DNA from: Melioribacteraceae bacterium
GTDB lineage: Bacteria; Bacteroidota; Ignavibacteria; Ignavibacteriales; Melioribacteraceae
Direction: 5' to 3'
Length of the DNA: 36,726 nucleotides
Assembly: GCA_021740785.1 (NCBI GenBank)
Contig: JAIOZI010000051.1
Span: 1 to 36,726, forward strand
Shown: in pieces, positions 25,270 through 32,949 of the stretch
How positions within the stretch are numbered: position 1 is the first letter of the stretch
Layout: the number at the start of each line of letters is the position of its first letter
Position numbers and translations under genes: made by a program
Notes under the pieces: generated by a model
What the model saw: the letters and a program-made list of their open reading frames with translations, nothing else
What the model was told of the DNA's origin: nothing
Database searches by the model: none

Positions 25270-26535
25270 ATGACAGTCAATTCTAAATTGATGATAATGC
25301 TTTTAATACTTTTCTCGTCGGCATTCTTTGAAAAAATCAATTGCCAAAATTGGGAAAAGATTCCAAATATTGATTCAACGAATGTTTTTTCAATTGTAAA
25401 TCATGAAGGTACACTTTACGCATGTACGATCGACAGGATTTACAAAAGTCACGACGGCGGAGAATCGTGGAGTAATACCGGAGGTTTACCGGTTGAATCT
25501 GCAATCAACAAATTGTTTTCTCATAATGAATTTTTGTATGCCGGGACAGATGGAGACGGGGTGCTGCGGAGTTCGGACGGCGGTGAAAACTGGCAGAGTT
25601 TCAGTAACGGTCTTTCGGGATTCGCAAAACGTATTACGGATTTTACATATCTGGGGGATTCAATTTACATTGGTACAAACGGCAGTGGAATTTTTACAAT
25701 AAACTCTGTCAACCCAAGTTCCTGGTCGCCGTTCAATGAAGGTCTATTTCAACTCGGCGTTTCTGCTTTGTCGTCCGTTGGAGAGAATTTAATTGCAGGC
25801 TCCGGACTGTGGCTTCAGCGGCGTTCCCGTAATGCCTCCTCGTGGAGTGTATTATCGATTGATTCTCTTGGATATCAGAGAATGATCTACGATATCCTTC
25901 CGGCTGGAGATGACATTTTTGTCGGTACCAACAAAGGAATTTATAAAGGGAAACTTAATGGCAAACCATTTATGCCGGCTGATATTTCAGTCTTCCCCGG
26001 AAGAGATATTGTTGCGATAACTATTTATAAATCGCGACTACTTGCCGGACTGTATTTTAAAAGTGAGCACTGGATGTTTTCTTCGGATAATTTTGGGAAA
26101 AGCTGGGAAATACAGGCGCATGAATTTTCATCATTATGGGATTTGTTTGTCAACGGTGATCGTTTATGGGCTTGCAGGTCGGATGGTTTATGGTATTTAG
26201 ATTTGGATGTTTGGACTGATATCGGGACTCCCCCTACTCAACCTGCTGAATTTAAATTAAGCCAAAATTACCCGAATCCGTTTAATCCAACTACAACTAT
26301 AAAATATTCAATCCCATCGTCTGTAGGGGACGAAAATTTTCGTCCCCTGCATATGGTAACGCTGAAAGTTTATGACATTCTCGGCAGCGAAGCGGAGACA
26401 CTGGTAAACGAATTGAAAGCACCGGGGAATTATAAAGTGGAATTCGATGCTACGAATCTTGCCGGCGGAATTTATTTCTACCAACTTCGTGCGGGCAATT
26501 TTTCCGATGTGAAGAAATTTATTCTACTAAAGTGA
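25270..26535 (+). CDS. Secreted beta-propeller (BNR/Asp-box) protein with type IX sorting domain
   Basis: The 421-residue product has a signal peptide (about 1-25) and a sialidase-like propeller over about 28-320 with Asp-boxes such as KSHDGGESW and RSSDGGENWQ. The last 90 or so residues are a type A sorting domain for the type IX secretion system. It begins SQNYPNPFNPTTTIKYSIP and ends LAGGIYFYQLRAGNFSDVKKFILLK. It should cross the outer membrane through that system and be attached or released at the surface; the ligand is unknown. Between SIP and VTLKVYD there is an extra segment SSVGDENFRPLHM encoded by a 24-bp perfect palindrome. AGGAG precedes the ATG. The gene stands alone. Confidence 0.88.
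   Translation: MTVNSKLMIMLLILFSSAFFEKINCQNWEKIPNIDSTNVFSIVNHEGTLYACTIDRIYKSHDGGESWSNTGGLPVESAINKLFSHNEFLYAGTDGDGVLRSSDGGENWQSFSNGLSGFAKRITDFTYLGDSIYIGTNGSGIFTINSVNPSSWSPFNEGLFQLGVSALSSVGENLIAGSGLWLQRRSRNASSWSVLSIDSLGYQRMIYDILPAGDDIFVGTNKGIYKGKLNGKPFMPADISVFPGRDIVAITIYKSRLLAGLYFKSEHWMFSSDNFGKSWEIQAHEFSSLWDLFVNGDRLWACRSDGLWYLDLDVWTDIGTPPTQPAEFKLSQNYPNPFNPTTTIKYSIPSSVGDENFRPLHMVTLKVYDILGSEAETLVNELKAPGNYKVEFDATNLAGGIYFYQLRAGNFSDVKKFILLK
26323..26350. repeat. Palindromic repeat inside the type IX sorting domain
   Basis: AGGGGACGAAAA followed directly by TTTTCGTCCCCT (26325-26348) is a perfect 24-bp palindrome with no loop. Outer bases G26323 and C26350 can also pair. It is read in frame as VGDENFRPL. 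The arm is shared with the intergenic palindrome at 20222-20269. Confidence 0.85.
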
Positions 26536-26548
26536 TCAAATGAAAAAC

Positions 26549-26583
26549 GAACCGGGGAACAGCTATCTTCGCTTCTTCGGTTC
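26549..26583. terminator. Possible bidirectional terminator between convergent genes
   Basis: GAACCG (26549-26554) and CGGTTC (26578-26583) flank a 23-nt loop, with A5 before and CTCTTCTTTTTT after. Both the type IX cargo gene and the PEGA gene end here. The stem is short, so the call is tentative. Confidence 0.35.
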
Positions 26584-26964
26584 CTCTTCTTTTTTCAAAG
26601 TTAATTCCGCTTCAATTTGATCCGGGAGAAGATAATACATTGAGCCGGTCATCCAATCAGCGACCATACCCGGAATAAATAAGTTCAAACCATTAAACCA
26701 ATACCATGCAGAAATTTTTCGCGTGATCTGCATTTCATAAAGATCATAACCATCCAGATCAAAACGTACCACATGATTTTTTCCGCGCTCAATGTTTACC
26801 GTCTGAGGTGAAGTCCCGAAGCTTTTACCATCGACCGTTATCTTTGCGTTCGGCGGAGTAGTTTTTAGCTCTACATTTTGTGTCGTAGTATTTATTACCG
26901 TGGAACATGCGCCGAATGCCAATGCAATTACAACGGCAGCTATTCCATGTGAGAATCTTTTCAT
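26563..26964 (-). CDS. PEGA-domain lipoprotein
   Basis: The 133-residue product has a signal peptide and lipobox AFGAC with Cys20. A PEGA beta-sandwich follows at about 30-85 (VELKTTPPNAKITVDGKSFGTSP then NIERGKNHVVRFDLDGYD). The tail WYWFNGLNLFIPGMVADWMTGSMYYLLPDQIEAEL is hydrophobic and resembles the tail that follows PEGA in similar FCB lipoproteins. PEGA domains are found in cell-surface proteins and the role here is unknown. It converges with the cargo gene at 25270 and has no operon partner. Confidence 0.85.
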   Translation of the reverse strand: MKRFSHGIAAVVIALAFGACSTVINTTTQNVELKTTPPNAKITVDGKSFGTSPQTVNIERGKNHVVRFDLDGYDLYEMQITRKISAWYWFNGLNLFIPGMVADWMTGSMYYLLPDQIEAELTLKKEEEPKKRR

Positions 26965-27192
26965 AAAAAAAACCGTTTTTAATTTACTATCGAAAATTTC
27001 ATTCGATTTTTAAAGTCATTTCCAATGATTTTTTTGGGATCAATTATTTCTCACATCTCTTTAAATAGTATTTTGGTAGAACCTGGCATCCATCGTTGTA
27101 AACGTATCATGCAAAACTTCCGGTACGAAACTATTTTAATTTGTTTGGTAAAATCATTTGAATTAGGTTTGGAGTAATATTTTTGTGAGCAA

Positions 27193-27939
27193 ATGAACGA
27201 AATTTATTCAACTCTAATTTTATTCGGTGTTGGTCTTGTAGCCGGGTTTCTTAACGTAACAGCCGGCGGCGGTTCAACGCTTACTTTGCCGGCATTAATT
27301 TTCCTCGGACTGGATTCCGCATTGGCAAACGGAACTAATCGTGTTGCAATTGCAATTCAAAATATTTCCGCAATTTATTCTTTCAAAAAAGAGAAATACG
27401 GTCAGTTTAAAACGAGTATGAAGCTTTCCCTTTTAACATTGCCGGGAGGAATAATCGGCGCTGTTGCAGCGGTTAAAATAGGTGATGAATTGTTCCAGAC
27501 CATTTTGGGAATTATCATGATCGGCGTGATTATCACAATGCTGATTCCCAAATCTTCGCAGAAGTTTGAAGCAAATCATCAGAATATAAAATGGACGGTT
27601 TATCTCTCGATGTTTTTCATCGGTTTCTACGGCGGCTTTGTGCAGGTTGGTGTCGGGTTTATTTTAATGGCAGCGCTGCATTACTTGATGCAGATTAATC
27701 TCGTTTATGTCAATATGCACAAGGTTTTTATCATATTGATTTATACCATCCCGGCTCTGTTAATATTTATTTTCACCGGAAATGTTAACTGGCAGTTCGG
27801 ATTGAGTTTAGCCGCAGGCAATGCTCTCGGCGGATGGTGGGCTGCAAAAGTATCGGTTAAAAAGGGTGAAAATGTAATCCGGTATGTTTTGCTCGTCGCA
27901 ATTTTTATAATGTCGTTGAAGTTATTGAATGTATTTTAG
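27193..27939 (+). CDS. TSUP-family (TauE/SafE) membrane transporter
   Basis: The 248-residue product has about seven or eight hydrophobic segments. The N-terminal GVGLVAGFLNVTAGGGSTLTLPALIFLG is the first half of the internal duplication typical of TauE/SafE proteins, and GFYGGFVQVGVGFI (around 150-163) is the second. The family moves small anions such as sulfite, sulfonates or carboxylates across the inner membrane; the substrate cannot be read from sequence. It is followed after 12 bp by the beta-lactamase-fold lipoprotein gene, so the two may be cotranscribed. A second TSUP gene at 33887 is only distantly similar. Confidence 0.88.
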   Translation: MNEIYSTLILFGVGLVAGFLNVTAGGGSTLTLPALIFLGLDSALANGTNRVAIAIQNISAIYSFKKEKYGQFKTSMKLSLLTLPGGIIGAVAAVKIGDELFQTILGIIMIGVIITMLIPKSSQKFEANHQNIKWTVYLSMFFIGFYGGFVQVGVGFILMAALHYLMQINLVYVNMHKVFIILIYTIPALLIFIFTGNVNWQFGLSLAAGNALGGWWAAKVSVKKGENVIRYVLLVAIFIMSLKLLNVF

Positions 27940-27951
27940 TTCAGTATTATT

Positions 27952-29010
27952 ATGAGAAGAATTGCATCTTCAATATTACTTTTCACCGTTCTGTTCTCCT
28001 GCTCGGGGATTGATCCGGTAGTGCATTCCACCTTATCAAATGTAGAAATCACCTCTTCAAATAGTATTGATACACTTTCAATCAACAAAATATTGGAACA
28101 AGCCGGACGGATACCAAATATGTATTCGCTGCTGATCAGTAAGGAAAATGAGTTTTTAATTGAAAGCTATTTTAATGAAAACGAAAAGTATTTTATTAAT
28201 AATACTCAGTCGGTTACCAAGACTGTTGTAGCTCTCCTATACGGAATTGCAATCGATAAAAAAATATTTAATTCTTCCGCCGAAAAATTGGGGGATCATC
28301 TATTTCCTGTTTCTGAAAAATGGAAGGATTTAACTATCGATGATTTGATTTCGATGAACAGCGGAATACGGTGGAATGAAAATCAGGATTTCCGTCCGTG
28401 GATTTCTTCTGAGAATCAAATTGATTATGTGCTGAATAAAAGTATTGATGTGAATGAGAAGGGGAAGTTCAATTATAATTCGGGCGGCAGTCATTTAGCC
28501 GCTTATATTTTATCGAAGCAACTTGAGAATAATGATCTGCAGAAGTTCGCAGTATACAACTTGTTTTACCATTTGGGAATAAAATCGATTAATTGGCAGA
28601 AAGACAAAAGCGGTAACCATCAAGGAAGTACGGGTCTTTCGATGTCGCCGCTGGATATGCTGAATATTGGTAAACTGCTGATGGATAAAGGAAATATTAA
28701 CGGTAAAGAAATTGTCCCGGGAGAATGGATTGATAAGATGACAACCGGGCGGACATTCGTGCGCGGCAGTTGGTCGAGTTTGACTAATATACATTACGGC
28801 AGACAAATTTGGACAGCCGAAATCAAAAATTATAAGACTTACTTCGCATGGGGATACGGCGGACAGTTTATTTTTGTAATACCCGGATTGAATTCGGTGA
28901 TTGTAAGTACCGCAAAATGGATGGTGGATGCCGGGGAAGCGGAACGAACCGAAGCTAAAATAATTGAATTAATTTGCGGCGATGTGATCAACTTGCTTGA
29001 GAAGAATTAA
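27952..29010 (+). CDS. Beta-lactamase-fold serine hydrolase, lipoprotein
   Basis: The 352-residue product has a lipoprotein signal with Cys17 (LFSC) and a class C beta-lactamase/esterase-type domain. The catalytic SxxK is S87-VT-K90 in NTQSVTKTVV. The second motif Y175-N-S follows in GKFNYNSGGSHLAAYILSK, and GYGGQFIFVIP occupies the place of the third. These proteins are usually esterases or peptidases of unknown substrate rather than true beta-lactamases, so antibiotic resistance should not be assumed. The mature protein would face the periplasm or surface on a lipid anchor. Its stop overlaps that of the convergent Sua5 gene. Confidence 0.87.
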   Translation: MRRIASSILLFTVLFSCSGIDPVVHSTLSNVEITSSNSIDTLSINKILEQAGRIPNMYSLLISKENEFLIESYFNENEKYFINNTQSVTKTVVALLYGIAIDKKIFNSSAEKLGDHLFPVSEKWKDLTIDDLISMNSGIRWNENQDFRPWISSENQIDYVLNKSIDVNEKGKFNYNSGGSHLAAYILSKQLENNDLQKFAVYNLFYHLGIKSINWQKDKSGNHQGSTGLSMSPLDMLNIGKLLMDKGNINGKEIVPGEWIDKMTTGRTFVRGSWSSLTNIHYGRQIWTAEIKNYKTYFAWGYGGQFIFVIPGLNSVIVSTAKWMVDAGEAERTEAKIIELICGDVINLLEKN

Positions 29011-29972
29011 TGTGACTTATTACTCGCTTTCTTTAATCTATCCATTATTGCTAAGCCCAATCCCTTTTCCTCAATTCTTTCTACAATTATCAGGTCTACC
29101 ATTTCGTTTTCAAGTTCATGCAGTAAAGAAAATAGGTTGGCGGCAGCTATTCGTAAATCACCGGAAGGAGAAAGAATTTTGATTGATGCCGAATCATAAC
29201 CCGGAATTTCCTTTTTGAAAAACAGTGCCCCGGTTTTTTTATTCAAAAGATCGGATTGAGTTACTTCATCAATAAATCTCAAAGGTACTTTGGGAGAATA
29301 ATGAAACGGAAGCTGACCTGGTGAGTTCGGCTGCTCATTCATCGGGATTCCAATTTGCACCTTCCCTGCCAACCTTTCAATTTCCTCAACCGGCAGCCCA
29401 CCCGGACGCAGTAAAACCGGCACGTGATTTATTACTTGTATTATTGTTGATTCAACCCCCACTTTTGTACTCCCGCCGTCGAGTATCATATCAACTTTAT
29501 TACCAAGCTGCTTTTCGACATGTTCGGGAGAAGTCGGACTCAGCATACCGAAAGTATTAGCACTCGGAGCCGCAACCGGAACTCCCGCATTTCCGATTAA
29601 TTCAAGTGCAATATCGTTATCGGGCATACGGACAGCAACTGTATCGAGTCCCGAACTTACAATACCAGGAACAATATCCTTTTTCTCAAGTACGAGCGTA
29701 AGAGGTCCCGGCCAAAATTTATCAATCAAAATTTGCACGGTATCATCAATCGAGCTGCAGATTGAATGCAGCTCTTTTATATCGCTTATGTGCAGAATTA
29801 ACGGGTTGAAACTAGGTCGCTGCTTAACTTCAAAAATTTTTGCTACTGCCAGCGGATCCAATCCATTGGCTCCAAGTCCGTACACTGTCTCGGTTGGGAA
29901 TGCAACTAATTTACCATCGCGTATTAATCCGGCGGCAATTTTTATGTTTTCTATATTTGCTTTTGATATCAT
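29007..29972 (-). CDS. L-threonylcarbamoyladenylate synthase, Sua5 type
   Basis: It makes threonylcarbamoyl-AMP from Thr, bicarbonate and ATP, the first step of the t6A modification of ANN-decoding tRNAs. The 321-residue product has the YrdC domain at about 1-195 (LVAFPTETVYGLGANGLDPLAVAKIFEVKQRPSFNPLILH at its start, APSANTFGMLSPTSPEHV later). A linker with PGQLPFHYSPKVPL leads to the C-terminal Sua5 domain. It is thus the long Sua5 form rather than the short TsaC. It is monocistronic and convergent with the hydrolase gene, whose stop it overlaps by 4 bp. Confidence 0.94.
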   Translation of the reverse strand: MISKANIENIKIAAGLIRDGKLVAFPTETVYGLGANGLDPLAVAKIFEVKQRPSFNPLILHISDIKELHSICSSIDDTVQILIDKFWPGPLTLVLEKKDIVPGIVSSGLDTVAVRMPDNDIALELIGNAGVPVAAPSANTFGMLSPTSPEHVEKQLGNKVDMILDGGSTKVGVESTIIQVINHVPVLLRPGGLPVEEIERLAGKVQIGIPMNEQPNSPGQLPFHYSPKVPLRFIDEVTQSDLLNKKTGALFFKKEIPGYDSASIKILSPSGDLRIAAANLFSLLHELENEMVDLIIVERIEEKGLGLAIMDRLKKASNKSH

Positions 29973-30202
29973 TTATTTAAAAACATTTTTGAAATTAATA
30001 TCACTTTCTAATTTGTAGTCATCATTAATTTTACGGAGAAAGAACGAGTTAACATTCAACTTCTGAATCGTTATAATCCATAATTATCCCGGTTTCCAAT
30101 ATAACCAAGTTTTATTAAATAACTCAAGATTACCCTTATGAAGTATTAATGCATACTACGCGTTGAATAGAACAAAGATACTTCTCCACAGGAGTCTCGT
30201 AG

Positions 30203-30233
30203 AGTCCGACAGACGCTTCGGAGTCTGGCGACT
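30203..30233. repeat. Hairpin with a C(UUCG)G loop
   Basis: AGTCCGACAGAC (30203-30214) and GTCTGGCGACT (30223-30233) pair imperfectly around GCTTCGGA, whose centre is a C(UUCG)G tetraloop. Surrounding words (GGAGTCTCGTAGAGTCC) also look repeat-derived. Confidence 0.5.
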
Positions 30234-30337
30234 TGCGGACACTTCGCTTCTGTAAGGAAAGCTATTTTGAATGATTGCATGACAGACATTTTTCTTGGCA
30301 ATGAATTTCGAACAGAAAAAATCAAGTCATTCTGACT

Positions 30338-30393
30338 CCCGACGAGTTTTGTCGGGGCGAAGGGCAGATTTTCCAATGGAAAATCTGGGCTAA
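30338..30393 (+). repeat. Dispersed hairpin repeat, copy D with extra stem
   Basis: CCCGAC-(7 nt)-GTCGGG lies at 30338-30356. GGCGAAGGGCAGATTTTCC-AAT-GGAAAATCTGGGCTAA follows to 30393. The 10-bp core hairpin is perfect, identical to copy A. Confidence 0.8.
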
Positions 30394-30503
30394 TAAAAAC
30401 CTTATTCGGTATGAAACTTTTGGTTATTTAACAAAACTTCTTCTCGACATAAAATCCCAAAAGGATTGAATGTGAATAGATAATGTATATAAATTAATTT
30501 TAA

Positions 30504-30608
30504 CAACCCCAGCGGGGTTGAACATGTTCTTTCATATTCAACCACTCCGTGGTTGATGTTTCCCTTTTCAATATAGGCTATTCACATTGAACCCCTACCG
30601 GGGTTCAA
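30504..30608. repeat. Cluster of three GC-rich hairpins, about 105 bp
   Basis: CAACCCC-AGC-GGGGTTG (30504-30520), CAACCAC-TCC-GTGGTTG (30539-30555) and TTGAACCCC-TACC-GGGGTTCAA (30587-30608) are all perfect. The stems are variants of one design, separated by AT-rich spacers containing TATTCA- and TTCACATT-like words. The layout recalls widely dispersed hairpin repeats of FCB genomes. Confidence 0.8.
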
Positions 30609-30635
30609 AAACATTTTAACCCAGCCTCTCTATAC

Positions 30636-30740
30636 CTTTGCTCTCTGCATTTGCTTTTGCTTTTGTCTTTGCTTTTGCCTTTGCTCTCTGCGCTATGCTC
30701 TATGCCCTCTGCCCTCTGCCTTTTACCCTTTACCCTGTGC
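30636..30740. repeat. Tandem array of degenerate 6-7-mers (CTTTGC / CTCTGC / CTATGC)
   Basis: About sixteen successive words end in TGC or TAC: CCTTTGC, TCTCTGC, ATTTGC, TTTTGC, GCTATGC, TCTATGC, CCTCTGC (twice), CTTTTAC, CCTTTAC, CCTGTGC. A 20-base part (30682-30701) is the exact reverse complement of 269-288. Confidence 0.75.
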
Positions 30741-30757
30741 TAACGACTAACTTCACT

Positions 30758-30806
30758 AAGTTGACAGCATTGCCCGCCAAAGTAGGGTAAACTCAGCGGT
30801 CAACTT
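30758..30806. repeat. Inverted repeat upstream of the cyclase gene
   Basis: AAGTTGAC (30758-30765) and GTCAACTT (30799-30806) form an 8-bp outer stem, with TTGCCC and GGGTAA able to pair inside. The left arm contains TTGACA, a consensus -35 element, with a poor -10 (TAGGGT) 16 bp on. It may be a regulatory site or a repeat end. Confidence 0.5.
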
Positions 30807-30861
30807 GAGTAAGTAAATTAATTCAGCTATTTTTCATTTGTAATTGAATGTAAAGGGCGGG

Positions 30862-32178
30862 ATGAGTTTCGGTACCGGTGAAAACAATGGGAATCACTAT
30901 AAACAATTCGAGAAGGAATTCTCTCGTGAAATTCACTTGAATGAGAAGATCAGATCATTCATTCTCGGGATTGCTTTTTTGGCGATGTTCATTGTGTTCG
31001 TAATCGTAACACTTTTTTATTATGATAAACTGTTGGCGGCATTAAAATCATTCACACCGATTTATATTGCGATGGCACTTCTACTTGCGTTTTCCGTCAG
31101 GGCATTTTTAATAAGCAGGTACTTTGAAAGCAGGTTAAAGAAACAAGCCGGAGTCCGGGAGTTTCAGCGGTATATAAATGTGTTTGCGGAAATAAGCATG
31201 CCCACAATAACAATGCTGGTAATATTATTTTACGCCAACACACACGTGGTTTTGTTAACTCCAATGCCCTATGTTTATTTTATTATGATAATACTAACAA
31301 CACTTTCATTAGATTTCCGGCTTTCGGTTTTCACGGGGATTGTTGCATCAATTGAGTATCTAATACTTGTGTTTTATGTTTTGCTGAATCAGAACCATAC
31401 AGGCGATATGAATGTATTAAGTCAGCCGTATATTTACATCGGGAAAGGAGGAATTCTTTTAATGTCGGGAGTGCTTGCAGGTTATGTAGCGCTTCAATTA
31501 AAGAAAAGAATTTTCACTTCTTATGAAATAATTTCAGAGCGTAACCGGGTTGTAAATCTTTTCGGTCAGCAGGTCTCGCGTGAGATTGTTGATGAACTAA
31601 TCGCGAACAAACAGGAATTCGAAAGTAAAAGAAAATTTGTGTGTGTGATGTTTTTGGATATCCGCGGGTTCACTCCGCTCGTTGAACATAAGGAGCCGGA
31701 AGAGATAATAGATTACCAAAACAGCGTGTTCGGATTTATGATTGATATTATCACGAGGAATCACGGTATAATAAACCAGTTTCTCGGTGATGGTTACATG
31801 GCGACTTTCGGCGTTCCTCTATCAAAAGGGAACGATTGTCAAAACGCAGTTAATGCCGCGCTCGAAATAATCAATACTATTACCATAAAAAATACGAAAG
31901 AAGAAATTCTGAAAACCGGTATCGGAATCGGGCTGCACGCAGGTTATGTTGTTGCGGGAAATGTTGGGACATCGACACGCAAGCAGTATTCTATTACAGG
32001 CAACACGGTAATAATTGCATCGCGGATTGAAAGCCTGAACAAAATATTTAAATCGACTTTGCTCATCTCCCAGGAAGTGCTTGATCAAATTGATACGAGC
32101 AATCTTGCCGCGGAATCCTTGGGTGAAGTAGAAGTAAAAGGAAGAGAAAAACCGGTAAATATTTATAAACTTGTATAA
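30862..32178 (+). CDS. Membrane-bound class III nucleotidyl cyclase homologue with altered active site
   Basis: The 438-residue product has an N-terminal membrane part with about six hydrophobic segments (roughly 30-220). A helical linker with VNLFGQQVSREIVDELI follows, then a class III cyclase domain (about 258-430). Both metal-binding Asp are present, D266 in FLDIRGFTPLV and D310 in LGDGYMATFG, and the transition-state Arg is R388. However, the purine-specifying Lys position is Q306, the Asp position is S377 in QYSITGNTV, and the transition-state Asn position is I384. It may use a different nucleotide, be weak, or be a sensor. The frame extends to a TTG at 30844, but ATG 30862 after AAAGGGCGGG is preferred. 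It is 9 bp before the HisN-like gene. Confidence 0.88.
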   Translation: MSFGTGENNGNHYKQFEKEFSREIHLNEKIRSFILGIAFLAMFIVFVIVTLFYYDKLLAALKSFTPIYIAMALLLAFSVRAFLISRYFESRLKKQAGVREFQRYINVFAEISMPTITMLVILFYANTHVVLLTPMPYVYFIMIILTTLSLDFRLSVFTGIVASIEYLILVFYVLLNQNHTGDMNVLSQPYIYIGKGGILLMSGVLAGYVALQLKKRIFTSYEIISERNRVVNLFGQQVSREIVDELIANKQEFESKRKFVCVMFLDIRGFTPLVEHKEPEEIIDYQNSVFGFMIDIITRNHGIINQFLGDGYMATFGVPLSKGNDCQNAVNAALEIINTITIKNTKEEILKTGIGIGLHAGYVVAGNVGTSTRKQYSITGNTVIIASRIESLNKIFKSTLLISQEVLDQIDTSNLAAESLGEVEVKGREKPVNIYKLV

Positions 32179-32187
32179 GGATTATTG

Positions 32188-32949
32188 ATGAGTGAAATAC
32201 GGGAATTGAAAAAATTTTGTGAGGAACTTGCAAACGAAAGCGGAAGAATAATTACTAAATATTTCAGAAGTAATGTCGATGTAAAGACTAAAGCCGACAA
32301 TTCACCGGTAACAATTGCAGACCGATCGGCTGAAGATAAAATGCGTGAAATGATAATGCGTGAATTTCCTTCACACGGGATTATCGGAGAGGAGTTCGGT
32401 AATTATAATGAAAATGCCGAGTATGTTTGGATACTTGACCCGATTGACGGAACGAAAAGTTTTATTTGCGGTGCGGTTACATTCGGAACATTGATAGCGG
32501 TAGCGAAAAAAGGTCAGCCTGTTATTGGGGTTTTCAATCAGCCTGTATTAGGCGAACTATTAATCGGTGATAATTATACAACCGAATTGAACGATCAAAT
32601 TGTTCAGGTGAGAGATTGCAGTTCGCTTCATAATGCAGTGCTGCTTACAACCGATCACCTGCTAATTGAGCAGTATCAAAACCTGCCCAAGTTTGAACAG
32701 CTTATGAGAAAGGTAAAACTTTACAGGCAGTGGGGAGATTGTTACGGGTACTATTTGGTCTCAACCGGGTATGCGGATATTATGATTGATCCCGTAATGT
32801 CGGTTTGGGATTCAATGGCATTAATTCCGATCATAAACGGTGCCGGCGGAAAAATAACAGATTACCACGGCAACGATCCTGTAATCGGATCCAGTATCAT
32901 TGCATCGGTTCCCGGGCTTCATGATCAGGTGATTGATTTACTCAACTGA
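32188..32949 (+). CDS. Histidinol-phosphatase (HisN-like) of the inositol-monophosphatase family
   Basis: A Mg-dependent phosphomonoesterase. The 253-residue product has the family metal-binding motifs GIIGEEFG, WILDPIDGTKSFI and VWDSMALIPIINGAGGKITD. The segment RQWGDCYGYYLVSTGYADIMID and the final D-x-G arrangement match HisN rather than SuhB or CysQ, so histidinol phosphate is the likely substrate (inference). No other his genes are near. ATG 32188 is chosen over TTG 32185 because AAGG at 32177-32180 is 7 nt away. It follows the cyclase by 9 bp, so the two are probably cotranscribed. The end overlaps the convergent gene at 32938 by 12 bp. Confidence 0.85.
   Translation: MSEIRELKKFCEELANESGRIITKYFRSNVDVKTKADNSPVTIADRSAEDKMREMIMREFPSHGIIGEEFGNYNENAEYVWILDPIDGTKSFICGAVTFGTLIAVAKKGQPVIGVFNQPVLGELLIGDNYTTELNDQIVQVRDCSSLHNAVLLTTDHLLIEQYQNLPKFEQLMRKVKLYRQWGDCYGYYLVSTGYADIMIDPVMSVWDSMALIPIINGAGGKITDYHGNDPVIGSSIIASVPGLHDQVIDLLN

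Larger units (their letters stand above)
29973..30861. other. Repeat-rich gene-free stretch of about 890 bp
   Basis: No gene was found. In order it holds a UUCG-capped hairpin (30203-30233), hairpin repeat copy D with an adjacent CCCGAC/GTCGGG stem (30338-30393), three GC-rich hairpins (30504-30608), a 6-7-mer array (30636-30740) and a large inverted repeat (30758-30806) before the cyclase gene. Confidence 0.65.

Noticed and set aside
27018-27045. Extra copy of the hairpin repeat upstream of the TSUP gene
   Set aside because: TTTCCAATGATTTTTTTGGGAT matches only the CCCAAAAAAATCATTGGAAA word loosely and lacks the core stem; too weak to count.
27952-29010. Antibiotic-resistance beta-lactamase
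   Set aside because: The SxxK and YxS motifs show only the fold. Lipoprotein anchoring and lack of typical class C third-motif residues fit an esterase or peptidase better.
30146-30376. Leftward open frame of 76 codons in the repeat-rich spacer
   Set aside because: Its sequence is made by hairpin repeats (30203-30233 and copy D), so the frame is a by-product of GC-rich repeat DNA.
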